Source: JADGRB01 sp963835825 (GTDB lineage: Bacteria > Myxococcota_A > Polyangia > Fen-1088). From it: a stretch of DNA of 64,000 nt. Of this stretch, positions 17,590 to 26,333 are shown piece after piece. The notes under the pieces were generated by a model, which worked only from the letters and a program-made list of their open reading frames with translations, was not told the DNA's origin and did no database searches. Position 1 is the first letter of the stretch. The number at the start of each line of letters is the position of its first letter. The stretch lies in NCBI GenBank assembly GCA_963835825.1, contig CAWIGZ010000004.1, positions 434,001-498,000 of the forward strand. The letters run 5' to 3'. Position numbers and translations under genes: made by a program.

Positions 17590-17950
17590 AGGTTGGCCGG
17601 TTGGCGGCCGGGCGCAGTGTAAGGAGGCGTAACAGTGGAGTCAACGTCGTCGAAATTGCGCCACGGTGGGCTGCCTCGGAGGTTGGCGCCGATCCCCAGC
17701 CGCAGCAGACCAGGCGATCCCCGGGATCGACCCGTGTGAGAGGCGGGCGCTGCGGGCGGTGGCCTCCCGCTTCACGGCGACTTCCACGCGTCTGTGTCGG
17801 GATCACCGGATGAGAGGATTGCCGCGGCGCTGTCCAACAATCGTCGGACTCTCTGAAGGGTTCGTCAGCTCTTCACCAGCCGGCGTGCGCTAAACGCGCG
17901 CCGAAGCTGAGCTCTGCTGTCTGGCACGCGGGCTGCTCAATCCCCCGCTC
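17590..17950. other. Intergenic region with a gene remnant
   Basis: I see no intact gene. At 17681-17731 (minus-strand sense) about 46 bp match the last codons of the gene at 24890-25210, but with a 1-2 base shift and the stop lost. This is a relic of an outer-membrane-type C-terminus. Nothing else recognisable lies before the GtrA start. Confidence 0.5.
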
Positions 17951-18346
17951 GTGAAGAATCGCCGCGAGCTGCTCGCCGCAGGAATCGCCGGTGCCTTCGG
18001 GACCGGTCTCGATCTCGGGGTGCTCGTCTCGCTGGTCGGGCATCACGTGCCGATTCCGCTCGCGACGTTCTGCGCGGCGCTTGCCGGCGCCGCGACGAGC
18101 TTCACGATCAACAAGTACGTCGCGTTCCGCGACCGCTCGCCGATCAGCCTCGGTCAGGTCGCGCGCTTCGACCTCGTGGCCCTCGTCGCCGCGCTCTTGA
18201 TGGCAGCCGCCATGAAGATCGCGACCGCGAACCTCGGCGTGCCCGTGGTGGCCGCCAAGCTCGCGTGTGCGGCGGTCGTGTTCGCGATCTGGACCTATCC
18301 CGCGCAGCGACGCCTCGTGTTCGCGCGCGGTGCGGAGGTTGCCTGA
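17951..18346 (+). CDS. GtrA-like membrane protein
   Basis: This is a 131-residue protein with four hydrophobic helices and the GtrA features GTGLDLGVLVSLVG (helix 1) and FTINKYVAFRD (the conserved Asn-Lys after helix 2). The start is GTG 17951. GtrA-type proteins are thought to flip or hold polyprenyl-phosphate-linked sugars. A GT2 gene made for that chemistry follows after 33 bp, supporting a joint cell-envelope glycosylation role. Confidence 0.8.
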   Translation: MKNRRELLAAGIAGAFGTGLDLGVLVSLVGHHVPIPLATFCAALAGAATSFTINKYVAFRDRSPISLGQVARFDLVALVAALLMAAAMKIATANLGVPVVAAKLACAAVVFAIWTYPAQRRLVFARGAEVA

Positions 18347-18379
18347 GCCCTGTCACTTCACCCCTCGAGGAGTCTCGCC

Positions 18380-19141
18380 ATGTCGAATCCAGCGCCGTTG
18401 ATCGATCTCAGCTTGGTCATACCCGCATTCAATGAAGAGCTGCGCCTGCTCCCGACGCTGGAGCGTCTACACGCCCACCTTTCGGCGCGGTCGCTGAGCT
18501 ACGAGATCCTGGTCGTCGACGACGGCTCTCGCGACAAGACGCGCGAGGTCGTCGAGGCGGCGGCCAACAGGATCCCGAACCTCACCGTCGTCTGCCAGTG
18601 GCCCAACCGCGGGAAAGGCGCCGCCGTCCGGCGCGGCATGCTCGCCGCAACCGGGCGGATCCGCATCATGTGGGACGCCGACGGCTCGATGCCGCCCGAG
18701 GAGCTCCCGCGCCTGGTCGCGCCGATCTTGGCCGGCAGGGCGGAGATCGCGATCGGGTCGCGTTATGCGAAGGGCGCCAAGACGGTGAAGCAGCCGAGTT
18801 ACCGCGTCATGTGGAGCCGGCTGTGCAACAAGGTCGTCCAGCGCTGGCTCGTTCCGCGCGTTCTCGACACGCAGTGCGGTTTCAAGGCGTTCACGGCGGG
18901 AGCGGCGCGGAACTTGTTTGGAAGCGCGACGATCGACGGCTGGGCCTTCGATCTCGAGATCCTCGCGCTGGCCCGCCGCCGAGGCTTCTCGATTGAGGAG
19001 GTCGGCGTCGAGTGGAAGGACGACGAGCGTTCGCACGTCAATCCGTTCACCGACTTCTGGAAGGTGATTCGCGAGGCGCTGACGATCCGCCGCAACCTGG
19101 ACCGGGGCGTCTACGGGACGCCGAGAATGTTGGCGCCATAG
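18380..19141 (+). CDS. Family 2 glycosyltransferase (polyprenyl-phosphate type)
   Basis: This is a 253-residue single GT-A domain. Motifs are VIPAFNEELRL at the start, VVDDGSRDKT, NRGKGAAVRRG, the metal-binding DADGSMPPEE, and the QCGFKAF/GWAFDLEIL acceptor region. This set is typical of dolichyl- or undecaprenyl-phosphate glucosyl/mannosyl transferases (ALG5/DPM-like). There are no C-terminal membrane helices; the partner GtrA gene upstream may provide the membrane part. A GAGGAG site precedes ATG 18380. Confidence 0.85.
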   Translation: MSNPAPLIDLSLVIPAFNEELRLLPTLERLHAHLSARSLSYEILVVDDGSRDKTREVVEAAANRIPNLTVVCQWPNRGKGAAVRRGMLAATGRIRIMWDADGSMPPEELPRLVAPILAGRAEIAIGSRYAKGAKTVKQPSYRVMWSRLCNKVVQRWLVPRVLDTQCGFKAFTAGAARNLFGSATIDGWAFDLEILALARRRGFSIEEVGVEWKDDERSHVNPFTDFWKVIREALTIRRNLDRGVYGTPRMLAP

Positions 19142-19216
19142 AGAGTCGCGGATCAGCTTCTGGACGTCTGGGAGGGCGACGGCGAGCGAAGGAACCATGC
19201 CCGACGACGTGCCGCA

Positions 19217-20071
19217 TCAGTAGCAATAGTCGTACTGCTGGCCGAAATCCTGACAGGTGGTGGCGGTTGGGCACCTGCCGGTGGCGTTCGCGCAGACGGG
19301 AAGGCAGGTGCCGGCGCCCGGGCCGACATCGGGACAAGTATACCTCGGCAAGCAATCCCGCGAGTACTGGCAGGCGCTGTTGGTCCCCTCATTGCTCGAG
19401 ATCTCGCAGATCGTAGTGTCGCCGGTGGCGGCGGGCGTCTCGAGATAACAGGTGCGACCCGCCGGACAGCCGGTGAGCATGGTCGGATCGCAGTTGCTCG
19501 GGGGAAGTCCACACACCGAGGCGACCGTCCCATTCTTTTCGAGCAGACGCTGTTCGCAGTGGATGCCGCTCCGGCAGTCGCTGTCCGTCCGACAGAGCAT
19601 CAAGCAGTAAGAGTTGGCCCCCGTGATGCCGACCAGTCCGGGAACGCAGTTGTCGGTCCTCTGAGGGGTTTGGGCGCCCGCGATTTGGCACGGATTGTAG
19701 AGGGTCCCGGTCGGGTTGTTGGTCGCCACGCATCCCAAGGCGGCGATGGGTGGATTCGTACTGGTGTTCAGCGCGGTGCACTTCTGATCCGCGCAGCATC
19801 CGGTCTGACAGACGGGATCGCACGGCAGCGACCGATCGGGGATGCAGCCTGGAACCCCAGCTTGGGGAGTACAAGCGGGAGGGGCCGCGTCCACCCCGTT
19901 CTTGTGACAGAGGCCGCGGACGCACGAGAACCCATCGGGGCAGGACTCGTTGTCGCCGCAGCTGAAGCCATAGTCGGCAATATCGGGGTGATAACACCCG
20001 GAAACCACCAGCGCGCCGAGGAGGGCCAGCGCGCGTGACGATGGGACGATGAGAGCGCTTGGTTTCAGCAC
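19217..20071 (-). CDS. Cys-rich lipoprotein
   Basis: GTG 20071 gives a signal ending LLGALVVSGC, a good lipobox; a longer frame starts at 20104. The mature ~260 residues contain more than 20 Cys in small knots such as CGDNESCPDGFSCVRGLC, CQTGCCADQKC and SNCDPTMLTGCPAGRTC. This is the Dickkopf/EGF-like spacing common in myxobacterial surface proteins. The function is unknown. It lies just downstream of the giant Cys-rich protein on the same strand and may share its surface role. Confidence 0.7.
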   Translation of the reverse strand: MLKPSALIVPSSRALALLGALVVSGCYHPDIADYGFSCGDNESCPDGFSCVRGLCHKNGVDAAPPACTPQAGVPGCIPDRSLPCDPVCQTGCCADQKCTALNTSTNPPIAALGCVATNNPTGTLYNPCQIAGAQTPQRTDNCVPGLVGITGANSYCLMLCRTDSDCRSGIHCEQRLLEKNGTVASVCGLPPSNCDPTMLTGCPAGRTCYLETPAATGDTTICEISSNEGTNSACQYSRDCLPRYTCPDVGPGAGTCLPVCANATGRCPTATTCQDFGQQYDYCY

Positions 20072-20177
20072 GGGGACGAACCACCTCCACGTGCAAGGAT
20101 CCACGCGCGCTCGGGCAACAGGTGCTCGGAGAGGTCAGCCGCCGGACAGGAGGCCCGGTCATGTGGCGAGGCCGACA

Positions 20178-23100
20178 TCATATGCACAGTCCTGCCAGGC
20201 ACGTGCTGCTCCCGTTGTTGCATGGAGTGTTGTCAGGTTGTTCCGGGTTCGAGCACTGCCCGCTCCCGGGGTCACACGTTCCGGCGGCGTGGCAGTCGTC
20301 GGACGCCGCGCAAACCACCGGGTCGGCGCCGGTGCAGGTACCGTTCTGGCAGGTGTCTGTCTGGGTGCAGGCGTTGCCGTCGCTGCAGGCCGTTCCGTTG
20401 GCGACGGTCGAGTAGGAGCAGGTGCCGGTGGAGGAGTTGCAGGTGCCGGCGGTGTGGCACTGGTCGGAGGCGGCGCAGGTGACAGGGGTGCCGCCGGTGC
20501 AGGTACCGCTCTGGCAGGTGTCTGTCTGGGTGCAGGCGTTGCCGTCGTTGCAGGCGGTACCGTTGGCGACGGTCGGGTTGGAGCAGGCGCCGGTGGAGGA
20601 GCTGCAGGTGCCGGCGGTGTGGCACTGGTCGGAGGCGGTGCAGGTGACAGGGGTGCCGGTGCAGGTCCCGCTCTGGCAAGTGTCTGCCTGGGTGCAGGCG
20701 TTGCCGTCGCTGCAGGCGGTACCGTTGGCGACGGTCGGGTTGGAGCAGAGGCCGGTGGAGGAGTTGCAGGTGCCGGCGGTGTGGCACTGGTCGGAGGCGA
20801 TGCAGGTGACAGGGGTGCCGCCGGTGCAGGTCCCGCTCTGGCACGTGTCTGCCTGGGTGCAGGCGTTGCCGTCGTTGCAGGCGGTACCGTTGGCGACGGT
20901 CGGGTTGGAACAGGCGCCGCTGGAGGAGTTGCAGGTGCCGGCGGTGTGGCACTGGTCGGAGGCGGTGCAGGTGACGGGATTGCCGCCGGTGCAGGTCCCG
21001 CTCTGGCAGGTGTCTGTCTGGGTGCAGGCGTTGCCGTCGTTGCAGGTGGTCCCATTGGCGGCGGTCGGGTTGGAGCAGGCGCCAGTGGAGGAGTTGCAGG
21101 TCCCGGCGGTGTGGCACTGGTCGGAGGCGGTGCAGGTGACAGGATTGCCGCCGGTGCAGGTCCCGCTCTGGCAAGTGTCTGTCTGGGTGCAGGCGTTGCC
21201 GTCGTTGCAGGCGGTACCGTTGGCGACGGTCGGGTTGGAGCAGGCGCCGCTGGACGAGTTGCAGGTCCCGGCTGTGTGGCACTGGTCCAGCGCGGTGCAC
21301 ACGACCGGCGTTCCGGCCTTGCAGACACCCGCCATGCACGTCTCCGCTCCGTTGCACGCATTGCCGTCGCTGCACGACGTCCCGTCGGCCACGTTGGTGT
21401 GCGTCACCACCCCCGCGCTGCTGCACCCGTCGGCCGTGCAGGGGTTGCCATCGTCGATGGTGGCGGTCACCGAGCCTTTACACGCGCCGCCGGTGCAGGT
21501 CCCCGCGGTGGTGCCGATTCCGCTCGCGCACGACGCCGTCCCGCAGGCGTTGGTGTTGTTCGTGTGAGTGACCTGTCCCGTGCTCGCGTTGCACGTGTCG
21601 GTCGTGCACGGATTGGCGTCGTCGATGGTCGTCGCGGCGCCGGTCTGGCAGCTGCCGGCCGTGCTGCAGTAGCTGGCGGCGATCCCTTGCGTCGACGAGC
21701 ACGAGGCCGGCGTGTTGCAGGCGGTGTTGCAGCAGACGCCGTTCCCGGCGGTGGTCAGCGCGCAGAAGCCAGACGAGCAATCGGTCCCCGCGCCGCACGC
21801 CTGGCCGGCCGCCAGCTTGTCGCCGCACTTGTTCGTCTGGGTGTTGCAGGTGACGTTGTTGCAGTCGGCGCTGCTGATGCAGGTGGTCTTGCAGGCCGTC
21901 GTCCCGTTGCAGCCATAGGGATCGCACGACTTCGTGGTCACCGCCGAGCAGGCCCCCGTCCCGTTGCAGGTCGCGGCGTTCGTCTGGGTGATCCCGGCGC
22001 AGCTCTGGTTTCGGCAAGCCGTCGACGTGCTCCAGTTCCGGCACTTGCCGGTCCCGTCGCACGCGCCGTCGAGGCCGCAAGACGTGCTCGCCGTGGCGGT
22101 GCAGCGTGACTTCGGATCGGAGCCGCCGTTCGCCACAGGCGTGCAGGTGCCGACGTGGCCGCTGACCTTGCAGCTCTGGCATGTCCCGTTGCTCGCGTCG
22201 GTGCAGGTGGTGTTGCAGCACACGCCCTCGGTGCAGTTTCCGCTGGTGCACTGCGTGGCCCCGGTGCACGCCGAACCGTTCGCCTTGGTGCCGCAGGAGT
22301 TCGCGTTGCAGGTTTTGGGGCTCACGCAGTCCCCGTCGCTGGTGCAGGTGGTCTTGCAGGTCGCCGTCGCGCTGTTGCAGGCGTAATTGCCGCAGCTCTG
22401 ACTGGCCTGCGCCGGGCAGGCGTCGCCGCGCCCGTCGCAGAACGACGCCAGCACCTGATTTGTTCCCGAGCAGGTCGCCGCCTTGCACTGATCGGTGGTG
22501 TGGTAGACGTCGCAGGCGCCGCTGCGGCACTTGCCGTTGGTCCCGCAGGTTCCGACCGCCGTGGTGGCGCACCTGGAGTCGGCGGTGCCGTCCGCGATCG
22601 TGGTGCAGGTCCCCACGGAACCGCTCAGGTTGCAGGCCTGGCACGCATTCGTACAGCTGCTGTTGCAGCAGACGCCCGACGAGCAGTACGACTTCTGGTC
22701 GGGCGCTGGCTGGCACTCGGCGGCGGCGCTGCACGAGGCCCCCGGCGGCTTGAGGCCGCACGAGCCGTTCAAGCACGAGTTGTTCGCGGCGCACTGGTTG
22801 TTTTGCGAGCAGACGGAGTAGCAGGAGTTCCCGGCGCACGCGAACGGGAAGCAGGTCCGGCTGGGCGGCGCGATGCACTGGCCGCTGGCGGTGCAGGTGG
22901 CCTGAGGCGTGTAGGCTCCGCCGACGCAGGTCTCGTCCGCGCAGACGGTCTCGGGCGGGTACTGCTCGCACGTTCCCTTTCCGTCGCAGTACCCGTCGGT
23001 GCCGCAGAAGGTCCGTCCCATGTCCTTGCACTGGTGATGTGGATCGAGCTGGCCGGCCGGGGCGTTGCTGCACTTTCCGGGGGCGCTGGTGAGGGCGCAG

Positions 23101-24281
23101 CTCTGGCACGCGCCGGTGCAGTCGGTGTCGCAGCAGAGGCCGTCCACGCAATAGCTGGACAGACACTCGGAGCCGGCTTTGCACGACGAACCGTTCGGCT
23201 TCTTTCCGCACGATCCATTCATGCAAGAGTTCGGTGAGAGGCAATCGTTGTCACTCTTGCAAATAGGAATGCAGGCCGTCCCCGAGCACTGGAAGGGGGC
23301 GCAATCAATCTGACCGCCGGCCTGGCAGTACCCGAGCCCGTCACAGGTCCCCGCGGTGAGGTTGATGCTTCCCGAGCACGTCGCCGGGATGCACTCCGTC
23401 TCTTTCGGGTAGAGGGCGCAGTTCCCGAAGCCGTCGCATGCCCCCGTCTTCCCGCAGGTCGATTTCGGGGTCGCCGTGCATTGCGGGTCGGCGAGGCCCG
23501 CCGCGAGCGCCAGACACTTTCCCGCGTACCCCGTCTGGTTGCAGGAGAGGCACGCGGCGGTGCAGGCGGAGCTGCAGCAGACGCCGTCGGCGCAGAAGCC
23601 CGAGGTGCAGTCGCTGTTGCCGGAGCACGGCCGCCCGTTCGGAAGAGTGCCGCACTTGCCGCCCTGACAGTTGACGCCGACGCTGCAGTCCGAGTTGGTC
23701 GCGCACTGAGTCGCGCAGGTGGTGCCGGAGCAGTGGTAGGGATAGCAGCTCTGATCGGGACCCGGGCTGCAGGCGCCCTTTCCATCGCAGACGTAGACGC
23801 CGGTCATCCCGTCGCCGCTGCAAGTCGCTTTGTCCTTGTTGCAGAGGGTCCCCTGGACGTAGTCACGGCAGCCGCCGTTGCCGTCGCAAGTGCCGTCCTG
23901 CCCGCACTGTCCTCCGAGCGTACAGTCGGAGGCGTTCGTCGGTTTTCCGCCGGCGGCGACCGGGCGGCACGTCCCCGCCGACCCCAGCGCGTTGCAGGTC
24001 ATGCATTTCCCGGTGCACGCGCTTTCGCAGCAGACACCGTCCACGCAATGGCCGCTCGCGCAGTCGGAATCGCAGGCGCAGGTGTCGCCCGTCCGCGTGC
24101 TGGCGCTTCCGCCGTCCTTACAGATGACGGGCGGCCCGTTGCCGCCCTTTCCACTGTCGCTTTTGGGCGACGCGTCAATCGGCTCCTTCCCGCCCCCTCC
24201 TCCGCTGCAGCCGAGGCTGATGAGACAGCCCACGACCACGAGACCACCCACGCTCCACCGACCGACGCGCTCTGACCACAT
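20178..24281 (-). CDS. Giant Cys-rich repeat lipoprotein
   Basis: This is a 1,367-residue protein. The signal ends CLISLGC, so it should be lipidated, followed by a short GGGGK/Ser/Gly linker. Residues ~45-940 are a series of Cys-rich modules (CASGHCVDGVCCESACTGKCMTC type, then CDGxGxC), and residues ~990-1,360 are about seven copies of a 54-56-residue module (SDQCHTAGTCNSS, then NGTACNDGNACTQTDTCQ). Such disulphide repeat proteins are characteristic of Myxococcota surface or fibre proteins. They have no known enzyme activity; adhesion or a matrix role is inference. Confidence 0.85.
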   Translation of the reverse strand: MWSERVGRWSVGGLVVVGCLISLGCSGGGGGKEPIDASPKSDSGKGGNGPPVICKDGGSASTRTGDTCACDSDCASGHCVDGVCCESACTGKCMTCNALGSAGTCRPVAAGGKPTNASDCTLGGQCGQDGTCDGNGGCRDYVQGTLCNKDKATCSGDGMTGVYVCDGKGACSPGPDQSCYPYHCSGTTCATQCATNSDCSVGVNCQGGKCGTLPNGRPCSGNSDCTSGFCADGVCCSSACTAACLSCNQTGYAGKCLALAAGLADPQCTATPKSTCGKTGACDGFGNCALYPKETECIPATCSGSINLTAGTCDGLGYCQAGGQIDCAPFQCSGTACIPICKSDNDCLSPNSCMNGSCGKKPNGSSCKAGSECLSSYCVDGLCCDTDCTGACQSCALTSAPGKCSNAPAGQLDPHHQCKDMGRTFCGTDGYCDGKGTCEQYPPETVCADETCVGGAYTPQATCTASGQCIAPPSRTCFPFACAGNSCYSVCSQNNQCAANNSCLNGSCGLKPPGASCSAAAECQPAPDQKSYCSSGVCCNSSCTNACQACNLSGSVGTCTTIADGTADSRCATTAVGTCGTNGKCRSGACDVYHTTDQCKAATCSGTNQVLASFCDGRGDACPAQASQSCGNYACNSATATCKTTCTSDGDCVSPKTCNANSCGTKANGSACTGATQCTSGNCTEGVCCNTTCTDASNGTCQSCKVSGHVGTCTPVANGGSDPKSRCTATASTSCGLDGACDGTGKCRNWSTSTACRNQSCAGITQTNAATCNGTGACSAVTTKSCDPYGCNGTTACKTTCISSADCNNVTCNTQTNKCGDKLAAGQACGAGTDCSSGFCALTTAGNGVCCNTACNTPASCSSTQGIAASYCSTAGSCQTGAATTIDDANPCTTDTCNASTGQVTHTNNTNACGTASCASGIGTTAGTCTGGACKGSVTATIDDGNPCTADGCSSAGVVTHTNVADGTSCSDGNACNGAETCMAGVCKAGTPVVCTALDQCHTAGTCNSSSGACSNPTVANGTACNDGNACTQTDTCQSGTCTGGNPVTCTASDQCHTAGTCNSSTGACSNPTAANGTTCNDGNACTQTDTCQSGTCTGGNPVTCTASDQCHTAGTCNSSSGACSNPTVANGTACNDGNACTQADTCQSGTCTGGTPVTCIASDQCHTAGTCNSSTGLCSNPTVANGTACSDGNACTQADTCQSGTCTGTPVTCTASDQCHTAGTCSSSTGACSNPTVANGTACNDGNACTQTDTCQSGTCTGGTPVTCAASDQCHTAGTCNSSTGTCSYSTVANGTACSDGNACTQTDTCQNGTCTGADPVVCAASDDCHAAGTCDPGSGQCSNPEQPDNTPCNNGSSTCLAGLCI
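20285..21300 (-). repeat. Six to seven tandem ~165-bp coding repeats
   Basis: The GTGTGGCACTGGTC marker recurs at intervals of 160-168 bp, for example near 20450, 20618, 20780, 20946, 21111 and 21272. Copies are nearly identical in DNA, pointing to recent amplification. They encode the C-terminal modules of the giant lipoprotein. Confidence 0.9.
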
Positions 24282-24889
24282 CTCTAGACTCCATCCGGGG
24301 GCTCAAAAGATTAGTAGGCCCTCGCTGACGACCACCGACTCCAGGCGGGTGGCATACCTCACAGTGCGTCGTCTCGGCCGCGACCGCGACGCGCGCACTT
24401 GCAGGTATTTCCCCGACATCACCCTACGCTGCCCAACTGAACCGTAAGTATCAACATCAAAACGCAGGGCATAGTTGCTTCTTCCCGGAGCGGTACTCCG
24501 GGCCCAGCGACTGCTTCCGGCGCGCCCGCGCCCCTGTGCGCCGCAATTTTTTCGGTAACATCGGAAAACAAAAAGGGATTCGAGGCCTTGGCGGCGCCCC
24601 TGACGCCCTCCGGCCAGCTTGGCAATTTTCGGGTGATGCGCTCGAGCTCGCCACGATGGTTTACGGTGCTGTCGGGTCGAGACCAGGCGTTCATCCGGCG
24701 CATGTCGAAGAGAACCCGTGTGTAAGCATCTTTTGCTCCAAAAGAAGGTGACGCCGAAGGCGATGCGTCGGTCCTGCGCCGCCCCCGGCCGCGCGGCGAA
24801 TGCAGTTAGGCAGCAAGCAGGTCGCGGGGAGGCGGGTGGACGACATCACATTCGCGCAAAGTCCCGGCCGTCGATTGCCCGGCGCTGCG
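24282..24889. other. 608-bp region without a recognised gene
   Basis: This lies upstream of the giant lipoprotein (minus strand), so it should hold its promoter. Composition is mixed, with AT-rich stretches near 24540-24580. One short minus-strand frame (24419-24703) has no convincing coding features. I see nothing else. Confidence 0.5.
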
Positions 24890-25210
24890 TCAGAGGTTGA
24901 CGCCGATCCGCAGCCGGACCAGGCGATCCCCGGGGGCGACCCAGCTGTTGCAGGTGTCGACGCCGCATGCCGGCGTCCCGGCGTGGTTCAAGGCAAACGC
25001 GACCGTCAGACCGGCCGCGAACGCGAATCCCGCTTGCGAACGCAGCTCCAACCCGACGTCACCCTGCGCGAACGCGGCGCTGCCAAATTCGGCGTCGGTG
25101 ACCAGCATTGGACCGGCGCCAGCCGTGACGCGAACCCCCTCGGACCAGGACGTCGCGAGCTCGGCGGTCGCCCCGAGGATTGCCCCCATCCCCAGCCCCG
25201 ATCGCGACAT
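24890..25210 (-). CDS. Short protein with outer-membrane-barrel-like C-terminus, possibly truncated
   Basis: The 106-residue frame has alternating polar/hydrophobic strands with Gly/Ala turns (ILGATAELATSW, VRVTAGAGPMLV, DVGLELRSQAGFAF) and ends RLVRLRIGVNL. That is the pattern of the last strands of an outer-membrane beta barrel, though a terminal Leu is less usual than Phe. It is too short to be a full barrel and has no signal peptide. The frame stays open upstream of ATG 25210, so it is probably the surviving 3' end of a larger gene. A decayed copy of its last codons lies at 17681-17731. Confidence 0.45.
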   Translation of the reverse strand: MSRSGLGMGAILGATAELATSWSEGVRVTAGAGPMLVTDAEFGSAAFAQGDVGLELRSQAGFAFAAGLTVAFALNHAGTPACGVDTCNSWVAPGDRLVRLRIGVNL

Positions 25211-25252
25211 CGGCGTCAGATCTCGCGGAGCCTCCGGGCACGCCCCTTGACG

Positions 25253-25270
25253 AGCGCCCTCTCGGGCGCT
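25253..25270. other. Short GC-rich hairpin between divergent genes
   Basis: A perfect 7-bp stem AGCGCCC/GGGCGCT with a TCTC loop lies 12 bp before the SDR start. It could affect SDR translation or be chance. Confidence 0.3.
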
Positions 25271-25281
25271 TGGCTTCAGCG

Positions 25282-26028
25282 ATGACTGGAACGATGCTCA
25301 TCACCGGTGGGGGTCGCGGGATCGGAGCTGCCACCGCGCGGCTGGCCGCAACGCGCGGCTACGCGATCGCCGTCAACTACCTGAAGGACGAGCGCGCCGC
25401 TGACGCCGTCGTGTCCGACATCCGCGCCTCCGGCGGATCGGCAATCGCGATCCGCGCCGACGTGAGCCAGGAGGCGGACGTCGAGCGACTGTTTCGCGAG
25501 ACGGTCCGCCAACTGGGGCCGCTGTCCGTGCTGGTCAACAACGCCGGGATCGTCGATCAGAAGGCGCGCGTCGACGAGGTTCGCGAAGCGCGTCTCCAGC
25601 GAATGATGGCGATCAACGTCGTCGGCAGCTTCCTGTGCGCCGGCGAGGCGGTCCGGCGCATGTCGACGCGGCACGGAGGCCGCGGCGGCAACATCGTCAA
25701 CGTCTCGTCGGCCGCCTCCAAGCACGGGTCGCCGGGCGAGTACGTCGACTACGCCGCCTCGAAAGCCGCCATCGACACCTTCACCATCGGCCTCGGGCGG
25801 GAGGTCGCCGCCGAAGGCATCCGGGTCAACGCCGTGCGCCCCGGCATCATCGACACGGAGATTCACGCGAGCAGCGGCAATCCGGCGCGCGCACAGCACC
25901 TGGCCGCCGCACTTCCGCTCCAGCGAGCGGGCACGGCGCAGGAGGTGGCGAGCGCGATCCTCTGGCTCGCCTCCGACGAGGCCTCGTACTGTACCGGAAC
26001 CATCCTCGACGTCGCAGGCGGACGCTGA
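25282..26028 (+). CDS. SDR-family oxidoreductase
   Basis: This is a 248-residue classical short-chain dehydrogenase. It has the cofactor motif TGGGRGIGAATARLA near the start, NNAG at ~80, the catalytic Ser in IVNVSSAAS, and Tyr-x-x-x-Lys in VDYAASKAA. The Asn-Tyr-Leu after the second strand suggests NADP rather than NAD. ATG 25282 was chosen; the open frame extends further upstream but lacks family homology there. The layout resembles FabG-like or glucose-dehydrogenase-type SDRs; the substrate is unknown. Confidence 0.85.
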   Translation: MTGTMLITGGGRGIGAATARLAATRGYAIAVNYLKDERAADAVVSDIRASGGSAIAIRADVSQEADVERLFRETVRQLGPLSVLVNNAGIVDQKARVDEVREARLQRMMAINVVGSFLCAGEAVRRMSTRHGGRGGNIVNVSSAASKHGSPGEYVDYAASKAAIDTFTIGLGREVAAEGIRVNAVRPGIIDTEIHASSGNPARAQHLAAALPLQRAGTAQEVASAILWLASDEASYCTGTILDVAGGR

Positions 26029-26333
26029 CGGAATCCGCGGGTTCATTCTCGCCAGCTCTCGTGCGCGGCGGGCGGTTCGCCCGGCGGCCTCGGCTTCAGC
26101 GACCGGCTGGCGTTTTCTTTTTCATGTGCGCCGGGCGCCGCGCGCATTGGCGCGACCGGGCGCGGAGCGGCCGAGCGACGACGCTCGCGCGGGCGCGGGA
26201 GGTGGCGGTGGCGTAGGCTCCGGAGCGTTCGGGGGCGGAGGTAGCGCCGGGACGAGAGCCGAGGTGCCGGGCGCGCGCAGGGAGGGATCGCTGCGGAACC
26301 TTCCCACGGAATGCTAGAGTTGCTGTTCGGCGT
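26029..26333. other. Intergenic region without a recognised gene
   Basis: This is a GC-rich stretch between the SDR and the next lipoprotein. Long open frames on both strands here are low-complexity Arg/Ala/Pro readings, as expected by chance at this GC content. I see no RNA or regulatory motif. Confidence 0.5.

Noticed and set aside
20285..21300. Regular ~165-bp repeats as a CRISPR array
   Set aside because: The repeats are in-frame, code for Cys modules and have no short-repeat/spacer structure or cas genes.
24419..24703. Minus-strand 94-codon frame upstream of the giant lipoprotein
   Set aside because: No ribosome site, no domain and poor composition; probably chance.
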